Assembly: GCA_958496175.1 (NCBI GenBank)
Contig: OY292274.1
Location: 13,227,689-13,291,688, forward strand
Direction: 5' to 3'
DNA: 64,000 bases
Origin: Sisyra terminalis
Taxonomy: Eukaryota; Arthropoda; Insecta; Neuroptera; Sisyridae
The notes beneath the pieces are model-generated. The model saw only the letters and a list, made by a program, of their open reading frames with translations. It was not told the DNA's origin and made no database searches. Both the position numbers and the translations under genes were made by a program. Below are positions 36,651-50,419 of this stretch, one piece after another (position 1 is the first letter of the stretch; every line of letters begins with the position of its first letter).

Positions 36651-39600
36651 TTGCCTAGCAGTAGTTTCTTACAATCTTTTGGATTTTTAAAAAATGAACT
36701 ATTTGAGTCAATTATGTGAGTAATACTAGTCATTGCATTAGAATGCTTTCTTTGCAGTACATTTAATGATGGAGTAACATAATTTTTGGATTACCAACTA
36801 TGAGCAACAATCACAAGTATTTTTGTTAGTAAAGGGAAATTTCTATTTACAATTGCAACAGAAAATTATTTTTCACACAATTTTAAATTATGGTACGTTA
36901 GTCGTAGAAAAGTTTATTTTATTATGTTTTTAAAAAAAAATTAATACAATAAAATTATATGAGTTATTTATACTTTTTATTTTTGCTAATTATAAAATAT
37001 TTTATTTGAAAATACCATAAACTCAAGAAGAACATATGGTTTAATCCTTAGTTATAAAAGTGAATCGTCATACATTTCTATCAAATACATTGTAAGTTAA
37101 TAATTCAATAATCAAATGGTGTTACGTGCATGCACAATTTTTCTTCAAGTCATTCGATAATAAATGAAATCAAATAAGTATCACTAAATTTTAAGTTCCA
37201 CTGTTTTAACAGAAAATGAGTATAAACTTTGTAGTAATTTATATATTTTTTTTGTCTGAAACACAATATTTTGAACAACTATTAAACTGTACAAAAGTCA
37301 TAAAGAAACAATTTTTTGGATATTTAACCGATATTTTAACCGACTAATTCTTTCATATATCGTATTATTTATTTGTTGATATTAGGCTTTTTTGTCTCGA
37401 AAAAATAAATACGGTTAATCATAAACAATTCAAGAGACAAACGTTCCTTAAATATATATTAAATTTTTTTGGTTCTTGCTTTCAAAGTATGTACAACGCC
37501 CTGTAATGAGTTTTTAATACGACAATTTAGGTAATCCGTTTTTTTTATTTCTATAAAAAAATATTTTATTATTCAACGACAAAAAATATTTACTCAAATA
37601 TTCTGAAGGATAGTTAAAAATGTTTTTTTTTTTTTTGAAAAAACAGGTCCATGCAAAACAGTGAAATGATAACGGTACTTAAAAAGTTTCTATTTTTTTT
37701 TGATTGCTCCAAATATCTTAAACTTAAAATAAGAAATTAAAATTTGCACAGATATAGTTCTTCTCGTATCTAATCTAACTAATTAACATAAATTATTTTA
37801 AGTAGTTTTTGTCAGTTTTTTCTTGGAAGCATTAGTAGTTTCTCATTTCGATGCACTTTTTAAATTTTAATTTTTTGTAACTACTTTCAAGGGATATTAA
37901 TTAGTTACACTTGATTATACCCTTTTGTATTTGCTTACTTGGTTTTTCTTAAGTTCTTATATTCTTATACTTATAACTTATAGAACTGCTCAAGTGAGTA
38001 TTGTTGCTGTGATTTTTACAATTTATTTTTTTGTTATCTCTTTCTTCAGTAGTACAGTTTTACAATTTTTAAAAATTAAATTGAATTTTTCAATTTTTTT
38101 ATGGTTTATCTTTTATGTTATAAAAACATAAAAGTTACTCATTGGATTACACGGAAAGTTTGATTAAATTGAACTGCGTGTATTACAAGTAGTTGCACTT
38201 GCATCATGTACATGCATTGATGTGAAACTTGCAGGTATTTCTTCAATGTTATGAATGAAACAGTAAGAACTCTTCCTGAAAGAATGCCTGTATTCACTAG
38301 TAGCAAACTATTCATTGATGAATAAAATATTTTCTCATTTGTATATAGCTGTCGTAATGTTCAAAAAACTTAAACAATTTATTTCATTTACTAAGACTTT
38401 ATGGGATAGTATTTTTAGTCTTCTTTAATTACTTATTAACATAATTTTTAATGATATTATAAGCTCAAAAAAAATAATTGATAATTAAATAAAATATTCA
38501 AAAGTTTAAGATTTCAGTAGCATATTCAAGTTCAAATCAATCAAAAAAATCATAAAAAGGGAGAATTTTAAATGTAATGTGACGTAGTCAAAACTAAAAA
38601 TTAAAATACAACAAATATTAAAATTAATTTATAACCCATCATCTAAAGAAGTCATTCATTACAAAAATAAAATAAGAAAATAAATATTATAAAATGTAAT
38701 TAAAAAATCAAATTATTTCAACTCGATTGATCATCAATCGATGATCAAGAACTAAACCCTCTTTAAATTTCCCAACGCGTTTTTTTTTTTTTGTTAAACT
38801 AAATAACTAAAAAAAACAAAGTTTTGGCAGATTTTTGATTGAAGCTGAAGCTAAAACGGCTACAAGTATATAGTTTAGCAACTTAATTCTAATAGATATC
38901 ATAGCATTTCAAAATCATAAAAAAATTTATATAAATTTGATGTAAAACCTTCATTTCTACAAGTATTTTTGATACATAATGAGTAAATTGCACGAAATTA
39001 CACTGATAACAAAATTATACATATATTCGCTCTTAATATTCAACTTGAAATATTACAAAAATTTCACATTTTTTTCCATACATACCTACTACAGTATTTT
39101 TAGTTGCTTTTTCAACTTTACTACAATTTTATAACTATATGGCATAGAATTTGAAAAGAATATTATTTTTGTAAATGAATAATTATTCCAACTATTATAC
39201 ATTTTTCAAATTATCAAAATTAACGAACATAATTCGATATTTGTATTACTTTCGTTTTAATAAAATATAATCAATTACTCCTGCAATTTATTATGTATTA
39301 ATTACCAACAGTTGAAAAAAAATCAGTTTTTACAGTATTATAAGCTTATAAACCGGCTTGAAGTTGTGTCAATACTTGTTATAATATTTAACGGAACTAA
39401 TGTGGAAAGACTGACTGTACAAATTTGATGTATTTATTGATAAATAAATTGATAAATAAATAATGATTGATTATACACACATTGCGACAAAACGTGTTTT
39501 TGAATTTTTTGTTAACTGGTTTGCTTCGGTAAAAATAATTAAAATAAAAGAATTTTTTATTTGATTTTAAGTACGTAGAATGTAGTTGCATTACTTTGCG

Positions 39601-39729
39601 TAATGCAAAGTAAATATTTTATTTCTGCGTTTTGACAGACTCGACTAATTTTCTAAGGACTAACAAATTGACATAATAATTTTTATACTAGCGAAACAAT
39701 TTTTTGACTACACCAAATTTCATATTTCG
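36651..39729. other. AT-rich non-coding DNA
   Basis: Nothing recognised beyond homopolymer runs and a near-palindromic TTGATCATCAATCGATGATCAA (two overlapping arms) at about 38727. Confidence 0.6.
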
Positions 39730-39822
39730 AGTTTAAACTTTCACAGGACTTTTTTTTTGTCATTCCTAACAATATTTTCGATATAATTAAGAAAAAAAAT
39801 CATCATTTTTTTTGAATCAGTC
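39730..39822. mobile_element. FB3 right-end fragment
   Basis: About 93 bp from the GTTTAAACTTTCACAGGACT landmark to the GAATCAGTC terminus followed by TA. The rest of the element is missing. Confidence 0.88.
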
Positions 39823-39824
39823 TA

Positions 39825-41847
39825 ATATACATTAAGAAAAAACTAAGGATTTTTTTTCACAACTACCATCAAACTAATAACGTCTAAAGAAAGAATAAAA
39901 AAGAGTAATTAGACTTACCCACAAACGTTCACTTTTCTTGTCAGCTTAGTACATTTATATACGATTTTTTTTATCATTTAAGACTTAAGTAAATAAATTG
40001 ATAAATTTACTTTAATAATTAGTGATAGTAAATTTCCCTATTCCTCTACATGCACCATGAATCTTTTCAATCGAATCTAGTTTCACCCCTTAAAATACAG
40101 TTTGACCAAAAAAAATTTTTGGTGCTCAAATCTTAAGAAAAAACTTTAATTGCAGATTTATTTTGGAAAAATGGTTTTAAAACTATAAAACGCTATCATT
40201 TAATTTAGCCTTAAGTATTTTTTTCGAGTATTATATCTTACGATAGATTTAGTTTACCGTATAATTAAATTTCTCCTTCCGACACTATCTACCTAAATTG
40301 AAAAGGAGAATATCTTTCATAATGAAATCTAATTTGGTTGTTTGTCGCAATTATATCTATATAGTTTCCGTATCGTAACTATAAGTCTGAATAGGTCATT
40401 ACAGAGTAAAACATTTTTAATGAAACTGTACTATTACAATTTGACATTATTATTATTATTGAAATATTATATATAAGGTATATAAATTCTCAATACTGTT
40501 ATTGTGGACTAGTTATTAAATATTCATTTGAGGCTCGTTCAAGAACTCAGCAAGATCCTATATGTGTATTTCACCACTCTTTCCCAACAACTCTACATTA
40601 GTAATCTAAGAAAATGAATTAAATTGACTCATTTTAGATTCCTGGAAATTAATTAAAGACTCAGAGAGATCTTTTTTGTTCAATAAAAAGGAAATTAAGA
40701 TTACATTGTTTTTTAAAATTGGCAACAATATCATTCAATTTGGTTTTTTTCCTATTTTTCTTTAGTGTTTTAAAATAATCATTGAGTATGGTTAATATAC
40801 GAGCAACTATAAAACAACTTTATACAGTTGTTCATTAACTTTTGGTAACATAAAAAATTCAATGAACTGTATTTAAGTTAAAATATGATTTGTTAAAGTT
40901 GAAAAAAAAAATTAAAAAAACATAACTAAAATTGGAACAATTTGTAACTAATAATAAAAACTTACCTGGCATTAACGACTCTTAGCTAGCTTTCACAGAT
41001 ATCTTAAATTAAAATATATAATTATAAGATAACATAAAAATTATTTCCAAAATAAGAATCTTGTTTTGGATAAGTATTTTTTTTCAAAACCAAATATTCA
41101 TAAAATAAACTATTTTTTTTTTTAATTTTAGTGGAAAGTTTACTCTTAGTATACGCAGAAAAAATTTAAGCAAGCCATATAAGGATTTAAATGGACATGA
41201 AAAATTCAATTTATTATGAAGCGAGAAGGGTTTTAAATTCAGAAATGTCTTATGAAAAATCGTTTTTTTATATTTAATTACAATCTTTTTTGTTCCGAAC
41301 TTCTGCTCTATTGTTTACATGTCACATATGTTGGAAATCTAGTGAAATTCGTAAAAGAATATGTGCAAAAACTAGAAATTAACGAACTTAGATTTGATAT
41401 TTGTTGGACATCACACATCATACAGCTAACGTTCTGTACAAGCAAATATAATAATACCCATTCATCAATAGATAGCCTATAATTTTGAGGTAGGTAGGAA
41501 GGTATTATATATGTTTTTTGCAATTTTCGTCAGTACTACTTTTATAAAAACCAACCAAAATAAAAACATTTGAAACTAGTTTCAGTTGAAAATAAAAAAA
41601 TAAAAAAACAATTTTTTAAATGTTTCCTAGAACAAAAAAATTATCGTTCATCCTCAAACCTACTGATAACTTAATGTTTGTTCTAAATCAATAAGGGCTG
41701 AGTGGAAATTTTATAAATAGATTTGAACAATTTTCTGCCTCTTCTCATTCAATTTCAACAAGTATAATCTTTCAATAAAAAGCAAACAACGATTATTTGA
41801 AAAAATACAAAAGTTCTAAGGAAATTAATGGAAAAATATATACATTA
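39825..41847. other. AT-rich non-coding DNA
   Basis: No gene recognised. Opposing open frames at 41252-41523 on both strands share no known motif. Confidence 0.6.
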
Positions 41848-42895
41848 GACTGATTCAAAAAAAAAGATGATTTTTTTTTCTTAATTATATCGAAAATATT
41901 GTTGGGAATGACAAAAAAAATCCTGTGAAAGTTTAAGCTCTTAATATTAAGTATTAAGAGGTGCTACATCGCAAATTTCGATTTTCCATTTAAATAACAT
42001 GGGAACAATATTCTCTTGCACGTTGGAATTTTATAGATCACGTTGGTGACAATATTTCGGAATGATCAAGGTATGATCTTGAAAAAATTGAACGATCTAC
42101 AAAAAAGGTCTTTTTACAAGTTTTTGATATATTTATTCCTTCAAAAGTTATTCGGGGTCAAAGTTGAACTAAAGAGAAATTTTAATATTTTTTCAATTTT
42201 TTGACGCACCATCAATTTTATGAGAAAATTTTACAGGAAACTTTTTGTAGAGCACTTTTTTTCTATAACTTGTCTCTATACAAGTTTTTGGTATTTTTCA
42301 CAGGTCCTAAGTTATTTAATTAAAATAGAAAAAAAAATTATGTTAAAAATATAATAATTCAGGAAATATTATAAATTTAAAACATTAAAATTACGAATAT
42401 TTTCAGTTTAATGCAAATAACTTAGAACCTGTGAAAAATATCAAAAACTTTTATAAAGATAAATTTTGGAAAAAAAGGGCTCTACAAACAATGTTTTATA
42501 AATTTTTCTCATAAAATTGATGGTTGCGCCAAAAAATTGAAAAAATATTAAAATTTCTCTTTAGTTCAACTTTGACCTCGAATAAGTTTTGAAGGAATAA
42601 ATATATCAAAAACTTGTATGGTAACCTTTTTTGTAGATCGTTCAATTTTCTACAAGAATATACCTTGGTCATTCCGAAATATTGTTACCAACGTGAGCAT
42701 AAAATTTCAAAGTGCAAGAGAATATTGTTCCCATGTTATTTAAATGGAAAATTGAAATTTGCGATGCGGCACCTCTTAAAATTAATATTAATATATAAAT
42801 TAAGAGCTTAAACTTTCACAGGATTTTTTTTTTGTCATTCCCAACAATATTTTCGATATAATTAAGAAAAGAAAGTATTTTTTTTTGAGTCAGTC
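41848..42895. mobile_element. FB3 palindromic element, copy 4, essentially complete
   Basis: TA-GACTGATTC at the left and GAGTCAGTC-TA at the right. The 1.05 kb palindrome is the best-preserved reference for the family. Arms run from the poly-A/T next to the terminus through TTCTTAATTATATCGAAAAT, the AATATTAA landmark, the GATCTACAAAAAAGGT landmark and AAAGTTGAACTAAAGAGAAA to the centre near 42340. No coding capacity. Confidence 0.93.
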
Positions 42896-42897
42896 TA

Positions 42898-43709
42898 ATA
42901 TCCATATTTCAGAAATTATACGATGAAAAATCTTCTATTGAATTGCTGATATTTTTTTTTTTTGTAAATAATCTAATATTATTAGTGCAGTGCTAAAATC
43001 AATAATTTGAGATTATGTTTAAAACAATTTACTTATCTAATTCTTACAGGAATTTAATATTTTCAAGCTGGTTTTATTGTGTGTTAAAAGCTGACATTTA
43101 TTTATTTTTAACTTTTTATGCATTTAGTTGCATTATCATATTATCGTATTTATGAAAGTTTCTGGTAAAATCTGATTTTTTTCAAGTGATTTTTGTTAAC
43201 AAAAGCTAGAAGCTTATATGAACTTTCTTACTTTCTTACTTTCTTATTTTCTTATCAGGTTTAACATATAGATAAAGATATTTGCTAAGTATAATACCAA
43301 AAAATATCATTTTTAATGCTTGTATTACACAAATTCTAAACTTGCTCTTTGCTTTGATATTTTCAACCATCATTTTTAAATAAAGAAAAGTAAACCTGTA
43401 CAATTAAATATGAAAACTTTATTTAGTGAATTGTAACAAATGTACCTTTCGTGGAGGTTTTTTACAAATTTAATAAAAAACAGGGAACAAAAAGCCATTA
43501 TTTGTTACATATTAACCAAATGTTCATTTTTGGAAAAAAGAAGTCAGTTTAAATTTAAAAAAACAGTAAATGCTAACCGGAAATGACACATTCAACATTA
43601 AAATATAAAATTATAGACAATTTGAAGAATAAGGCAAGAAATTTAATTGTAATTTCATAGATCTTTTGTTTTTACATTTAAACGTTTGTGTACTTTCAAT
43701 TTTATTATA
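42898..43709. other. AT-rich non-coding DNA
   Basis: No gene or repeat family recognised. Confidence 0.6.
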
Positions 43710-45020
43710 CAGGATGTCTCAAAAGAACGGTCACATTTGTTTTGATTATTGCAGGAACGCAACTATTCTGAGAGGCACGGGGGAGGGGTCAATCGGTAGC
43801 CTGGGTTTTGGGAATTTAGTCGCTATGAAGCGTTTTTCGAGAGCGGACCGTGCGTTGTGCATACGCGAGTTGTATAAAAACGGTGATTCGGCGACTGTAG
43901 CGCGTAGAAAATTCTGCAACATTCGACATATTCGTCACTTAAATAATGCGCCAACCACTAGACTCATTGCAAAATAGGTCGAGAAGTTTGAAGAGACCGG
44001 TTCAATACTGGACAAACCAAAATTCGGACGTCCAAGATCTTCGAGAATGGTCAAAAACGTAGACAGTGTCGTCCAGTCTATTCGGGACGATCCAAACCTT
44101 TCGATTCGGAGGCATGCTGTAGCCTTAAACGTGCACAGATCGTCCTTACGCCGCATTTTGCATAAAGATTTAAAACTGCAGCCGTACAAAATTCAGTTGG
44201 TGCAAGAATTAAAGCCTCAGGATGCTGGTCAGAGGCTTGGCTTCGTAAACCAGATGATTGAGCGTTTTCCAACGTTTAACAACATCATGTTTTCGGATGA
44301 AGCCCATTTTCATCTTACTGGAAATGTAAACAAGCAAAATTGCCGCTGTTGGAGTGAAACCAACCCAAAACAAAAACATCAGACACCCCTACATTAACCC
44401 AAAGTCACCGTATGGGCCGCAATGTCGGCGCGAGGAATTATCGGCCCTTACTTTTTCGAAGATGGAAGAGGACGCACAGTTACAGTTGATTCAGAGCGTT
44501 ATGTGGAGATGTTAGACCACTTCACCGTTCCTGAGCTGCAAAACTTTCCGGGTTATAACCAAAGAACATGGTTCCAGCAGGACGGAGCAACTTCACACAC
44601 GTCCAACAGGTCTCTGCCAAGAGTTTGTGAAATTTTTCCTGGCAAATTGGTCTCCAGGAGAGGTGACATAAGTTGGCCTCCACGCAGTCCCGATTTGACA
44701 CCCATGAACTTTTTCCTGTGGGGCTATGTCAAATCCAAAGTTTACACTAACAAACCGACTTCCCTGGCACAATTAAAAGAAAATATCCGTCACGAAATCA
44801 CAGCCATCACGGAGAATACCTGCCGAGCCGTCATAGACAATTTTAGTACTCGATTAAAGGAATGCCGTGAACGCAACGGTTTACATTTGGACGATGGCAT
44901 TTTTAAAAAATAAATTCCCAAACAGTGTATTCTAATATGTAATAAATATTTTTTCAATAAACTCCTTACTTTTTTTTTAAATTATAGTTTTAAATATGAC
45001 ATTTCTTTTGAGACACCTTG
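43710..45020 (+). mobile_element. Tc1/mariner-superfamily transposon, DD41D-type, 1311 bp
   Basis: Starts CAGGATGTCTCAAAAGAA and ends TTCTTTTGAGACACCTTG. The inverted ends match over about 18 bp with two differences. TATA lies on both sides, consistent with insertion at a TA dinucleotide. It encloses a single, nearly full-length transposase frame with disabling changes. Compared with the fold-back elements it looks like an ordinary class II transposon; its G+C is clearly higher than its surroundings. Confidence 0.93.
43825..44913 (+). pseudogene. Mariner-like transposase pseudogene
   Basis: One reading frame of 362 codons from MKRFSRADRA to the stop at 44911-44913, interrupted in frame by TAG at 43975 and TAA at 44395 but with no frameshift. 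N-terminal part: a helix-turn-helix (SVVQSIRDDPNLSIRRHAVA, then NVHRSSLRRIL). Catalytic part: first Asp in FSDEAHFHLTG, second in FQQDGATSHTS, third position in SPDLTPMNFFLWG. The spacing from the second Asp to the third position is 41 residues (DD41D), but that third position is Asn here (PMN instead of a P-x-D motif), so the active site is also lost. C-terminal end DDGIFKK. Function before decay: cut-and-paste transposition in the nucleus. It may start slightly upstream at an in-frame ATG in the TIR region, but the start used fits the family's length. Confidence 0.9.
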
Positions 45021-46478
45021 TATATTTTAAAAATAATACATTGATCTTGTAATTTATCTTGAAGTATTTTAGAGCCAAAAAGAGAACTAACAAATTAAAT
45101 ATTATGAATTGGTATGGTTTATATAAACGCTATTTTCTCAAGTAAACGATCAAAGATATTATTGTTAATGTCCTAAACCACAAACATTTATCTGTCTCAT
45201 GCAGAATCATAGCATTAGATTTTGGTAAATTTTGATGAAACTTAGCTTACATTGAATGTAAGAATTTTGGCTATTTATAGAAAAATAGAACAACTTTGTT
45301 AAAAGAAACATTTCTTGGCTATTTTTTAAGATAACAAAAAAACTAACAAAACGATTTGCATTTAAAAGCTTAATTTTTTGTAGGTACACCATAAAAATAC
45401 TGAATTTAAAGCAATGGACGATTTTTAATCTAAGGCAAAACGAATAATAATAGTCTACATTTTCTTCATAATTAATCCAAAAAATGCATGCCCATAAAAA
45501 TTTTTTCCATTTCCTTAAATTCAAAAGTTTCCGTACAAAATTATTTGAATCATAATTAATTAATAATTTTTGAATTAAGCTCAAAGGAAGCTTAAGAGAA
45601 TTATTATAATGAAAAATGTACTTAATTTTAGATACTGTTTAATCCAGCTCTCTATTACAAACGTTTATCATGTATTATCTTCGGCAAAGAAAAAAAAATT
45701 ACAAGTATTTTATTTTTATATATTGTGATTTCATTTTTTCAAGTTTGCTACATTATTTCAATCAAAAATCAGGCAAAGTAATGAAAGTAAAGAAATATTT
45801 TATGAAACATTGATAACATTAAAGCTCTTAATGTACATAATAATGAAAAAAATCAGCAAAAATGCATTCCGTGTCACACAGAACCAATTTTCGCTTCTTA
45901 TATTTAAAGCAGATATATAATTAGCGCTAATTTTTATACCAACTGCCTAACTTCCTGTTGCTCAGAAATGTGCCTACTTTACAAAGTTATGATGTGAATA
46001 AAACTTATTATAGATCTACAAACATTTTTTTTTTTAATTTTCAAATGGTTCTGCGTTCCCAATTTAGCTTTTATTAAAACAGACTAAACAAATATAGTTA
46101 ATTTATGTACCTACAAAATTTCTTCATTTTGGAAATACTTCGTTTTTCCATACCAAATATCTAAAAAAATAGAGAATTGGTTTTTGTTAAATTCTGTTTC
46201 TTTTAACTTCGTCGATCAAACGAAAATTAAAGTATACTTAGTCTATAATTTTTTTTTTTTTTTTTTTGATCCAAAAATAAAATCTAATAAGTATTTTTGG
46301 TATTATATTATTATTGAAACAAAACATTAATTTTTGTTGCTTTATTATTTGAAACTTCGGGTGCTGAAACTATTTTCAAGTCTACGTTATCAAATATCTA
46401 GTTTATGTGCTTTGTATATTTCATATTCTTCTATTGTGTTTATATGTGATCCTTTCTTGCAAATATAAAGTGGCTTAA
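45021..46478. other. AT-rich non-coding DNA
   Basis: No gene recognised. The minus-strand frame 45207-45584 is AT-driven with no domain. A run of 18 or so T lies near 46250. Confidence 0.6.
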
Positions 46479-48068
46479 AAGGGTCTAGCAGGATCCCCAT
46501 GGCGAGTTGACCCCCAAATAGGAACCTATATCTTACGTACTTATGTTAAAATATCGGCTTGATATACAAACACATTTTATATACTTTTCGCGACCAAATT
46601 TCTCTTTGACCTTGAGATATAGACAAAAATGTCCCCCCGCATGGCAATTTTTTAAAGTTATATATCTCAAAAACTAATTAAGCTAGAATAGTGAAACCAA
46701 TGTGAGGCTTTAGATTATTTTACAGAGTATATAATATATTTTTTTGAAATTCTTCGAAAAAAAATATACAAAAAAAATCCAAAAAACAAAAGAAATATTT
46801 TTTTTTATGTGTTCTCTGAAAATGTCAAACACGAAAAAAATAAATTTTATGCCTCTACATGAGCACTATAACTTATAAAAATTGCGTGAAAAAATAGTAG
46901 GTGCAACACCTTGAAAAAAAATGAAATGTAATTTACGCCTAATAGTATACCATGGTTTTTTTTTTCGAAGTGTTGCACCAATTTTTTCACAAAACTTCAT
47001 GAAAAAATAGGCCACATATAGGACCCAAACATATATTATTTTCATAATAGTCTAAGGAAACATAAAAAAATATTTTTATTAGTTTTTTTGTTTTTCTATA
47101 TTTACTCTTAAGATGATTACTATCAAGATCAAAATAATTGGCCCCAAAAGAAAAAAAACAACTAGTGTTCAATTTTTATTAAAATTAGAATAAAAAAAAT
47201 TATCGTCGCTATTATAATCCTGTAGTTCTCCAATAGAAACTTTACAGTGGGATATTGTTCTCATTCAACAGCTTTTATTTGTTATTTTTCATATGAACAA
47301 TAATTATCCAGAATTCTGCGTCCAACGAGATACTAACTAAATTATATTAGGTTCATAATATTTCAGTTGTAATAAATTATAATAGTGACAATAATTTTTT
47401 TTATTCTTATTTTAATAAAAATTGAACACTAGTTATTTTTTTTTCATTTGGGATCAATTATTTTGATCTTGGAAGTAATCATCTTAAGAGTAAATATAGA
47501 AAAACAAAGAAACTAATAATTATTTTTTATGTTTCCTTAGACTTACAATTATGAAAATAATAAATGTTTTGTTTTCTATATGTGGTCTATTTTTTATTGA
47601 AGTTTTGTGAAAAAAAATTGGTGCAACACTTCGAAAAAAAAATAAAACCGAGGTATACTATCACGCGTAAATAACATTTCATATTTTTTTCAAGGTGTTG
47701 CACCAACTATTTTTTCATGCAATTTTTATGAGTTATAGTGCTCATGTAGAAGCAAAAATTATATTTTTTTCGTGATTGTCATTTTCAGAAAACACATAAA
47801 AAAAATATTTCATTTGTTTTTTGGATTTTTATTTTAATTATTTTTTCTAAAAATTGCAAAAGATTAAATGATATACTCTGGAAAATCATCTAAAGATTCG
47901 CATTAATTTCACTTTTCTAACTTAATTAGTTTTTGAGATATATAACTTTGAAAAATAGCCATACGGGGGGACATTTTTGCCCATATCTCAAGGTCAAGAG
48001 GAATTTGGTTTCGACATAGGTTCCTATTTGGGGGCCAACACGCCATGTGGATCCTGCTTGATTCCCTT
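46479..48068. mobile_element. FB4 palindromic element, copy 2
   Basis: Left end AAGGGTCTAGCAGGATCCCC; right end GGATCCTGCTTGATTCCCTT (mutated). The two outer arms both retain the segment with the AATAGGAACCTA landmark and its complement, so this copy shows the full palindromic termini that copy 1 has lost on one side. The middle (about 47200-47380) includes the AATTATCCAGAATTCTGCGT run present in copy 1 in the opposite orientation. No coding capacity. Confidence 0.87.
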
Positions 48069-50085
48069 TGTTTCGAAATTTAAGCATTGATAATTTTCGT
48101 CATAAAAGTGTTTTGTAAAATATGAAGTTGTTGATGAAGTAGGTTTCTTGGGTGTATGTTCCTTATATCGTGCTCCGAAAGATCTACCAGTTTGGTCAAT
48201 CTAGAATTTTTCGCAGGAACCATATTTAATTTTATATATTCTTCTTTTTATTCATTGTAATTTGGTTGTTCTCCAATGGTTTAAGAATTTTCATAATCGT
48301 GTTATTTGTTGAAAATATGATATTGAAGTTATTTTTCTATATTATTTATATATTATCCGACCAGTAGTGGATTTCAAACTTGTTTCTGGATATTGGTTAG
48401 TCAAAAAATTAGTTCAAACCATCAAATCAGACATCATATTGAAAAAAAAAAATTCATTAAAAACACATATGAATAATGATAATTGGCATTTTTCCAAGCC
48501 AAGTAGGAAAAGTTTTGGCATCGCTTTAAAACATAGAAGATAGTGTTAATGAAGTTTCAATTAATTTCCGTATAATAACTAATTAACACGTTTTTCACCA
48601 GTTTAGTTCATTAACCAGATTTTTCTATGATTTTTCGCCTATTGTAACACCTAAATCACAAATGTATAGTTTTGCTTAGATATTAAGACATTAATATTTA
48701 CCTTTTTTCAAAATATGAGTTTTACATTTTCAACTAGTGAAGTTATACCATTCCGTAAACAAACATTGCCAACACGTGACATTTTATGTCATATAATTGA
48801 AGTTATAATTATCATTAATCAGCTTTTATATAATGCTTTTTTCAACAATAAATTGTGTTTTTATTTTATGGAGGTCTAAACTTTGCAAGAAGAAGAAATT
48901 TGTTTTCCTTTGATTATAGATTTTTAAGATTATTTATTTCAGAAGTAAAATATCAAAGAACGATAAAACTAAATTGTGCATTGTATACTTTGTTAAGAAA
49001 ATGATTGAAAATTAAATATTAAATTTAAAAAAAAATACAATGCTTTTTTTTCAAATTTTGTAGTAAAGCAAAGTAAATATGAGTTTTTAAATGCATGTGA
49101 ATTATGTTTTTACATAATTAATTAAATTCAAATTAGTTTGGTTCATGAGTCAACAATTGGTCGAAATTTAACTCGCTCAAAGTCACAATTTGTTCTTTAA
49201 CGGTCGGAAATGCAACTACGGTAATCAATTCATACTCAAATGCTATATCATTTGCAACAATGGGCTAGTATTCAAGTCAAATGATATTCTCATTAGGTAC
49301 TGCAATGATATTTAAAACTAATTTTGCTCTTGACAACTGAGAACAAATTCGTTTTTGGAAAAATTTACGAATATTATAAAATTTTCAATGTGAAGATAAC
49401 GCCGTCAACTATCTCAAATATGAAATTAAGTTATTTTTAAGAAAAAACTTCATTAACTTTAAATCTTCAAATAAATTTTAGTGATTTTTAAAAGAATATA
49501 TGGGAGTTGGTGTTTATGCTTATTTTTGTTTTTACACATTTGGTTTTACCTTATAAACTTAATCCTTAAACTTAAAATTCCATACTGTCTAGTAAAAAAC
49601 AGAGAAGTGTTTTGTGAATTGTGGGTTAGGATGCGAAATAACTTGTTGCACTCGTGAAATTTTGCAAAAAAACTGGAGACCTTGAATGAGACAATATATA
49701 TGTCTACCTACATACACGAACAAGTACAAGAATATTTACACAAATGTATTCATATTATGATTTGATAAATATTTTAGCATTCAGAATTTGCACAAATGCA
49801 TTTGTGCAGCAGCGTCTGTCGTCCTTGTCTTATAACACCACATAATATTATAGCGGCGCTAGTTTTTTCGTTCAAATCAAATGACGAAGATAATATGATG
49901 AGCAAAGTTTGTAAAGTGTGTGCAGTCGACGACCTTGGCGTCGGTCAATCAGCCAACTAAGTTGCATCTTAAATTAGCATTTTATTTATCAGCCGTGTTG
50001 ATTGGTGTTGTGCAGTTAATTCCTTCTATTAACATCTCAATTTTTGAGAAATAAAAAATATATATTTATATGTTTTCCTGTTAGT
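48069..50085. other. Non-coding DNA with a GC-richer patch
   Basis: Bases 48069-49600 are AT-rich with nothing recognised. Bases 49790-50010 are richer in G+C and CpG (GCAGCAGCGTCTGTCGTCC, CAGTCGACGACCTTGGCGTC) without a long frame; this could be a promoter, an untranslated exon or an old repeat. The piggyBac-like element is inserted immediately beyond. Confidence 0.45.
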
Positions 50086-50286
50086 TTAACCCTTATGTTA
50101 ATGACCGGGTACCCGGGTACCCAACGCGATGTATTAGTATGAATAACTCAAAAAAAAAAAAATATTTCCTTTTGTGCTCTCGGATCGTCAATCTTTAACT
50201 TAAAAGCAAGCTAGTTGTGAGTGCATTTAATTTATTTTCAAAAAATTTTTTTTTTTAAATAAGTTTAAACTTTGGCCATCGCCCCA

Positions 50287-50313
50287 TTAGCAACCGGGTA
50301 CCCGGGTACCCAC
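50287..50313 (+). repeat. Subterminal inverted repeat of the piggyBac-like element, left
   Basis: 27 bp starting TTAGCAACCGGG; perfectly complementary to 51414-51440. It contains the 16-bp palindrome GGGTACCCGGGTACCC. A third copy of that palindrome abuts the left terminal repeat (50107-50122). Confidence 0.95.
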
Positions 50314-50419
50314 AGTAGAAAGCATAGGAAATAAATTAAAAATAGTTTTTATAAATGCATGCAACTAATTTTTATTAAAAAATAAATAAATATTACAGTT
50401 TTTTTTATCATTAGTGACA

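Noticed and set aside
45207..45584. 125-residue minus-strand frame
   Set aside because: Rich in F, L, N, K, Y as expected for random AT-rich DNA; no motif.
49990..50006. TGTTGATTGGTGT, similar to the complement of the fly dsx TRA/TRA-2 repeat element
   Set aside because: Two mismatches, single occurrence, and located far upstream of the gene rather than in a sex-specific exon.
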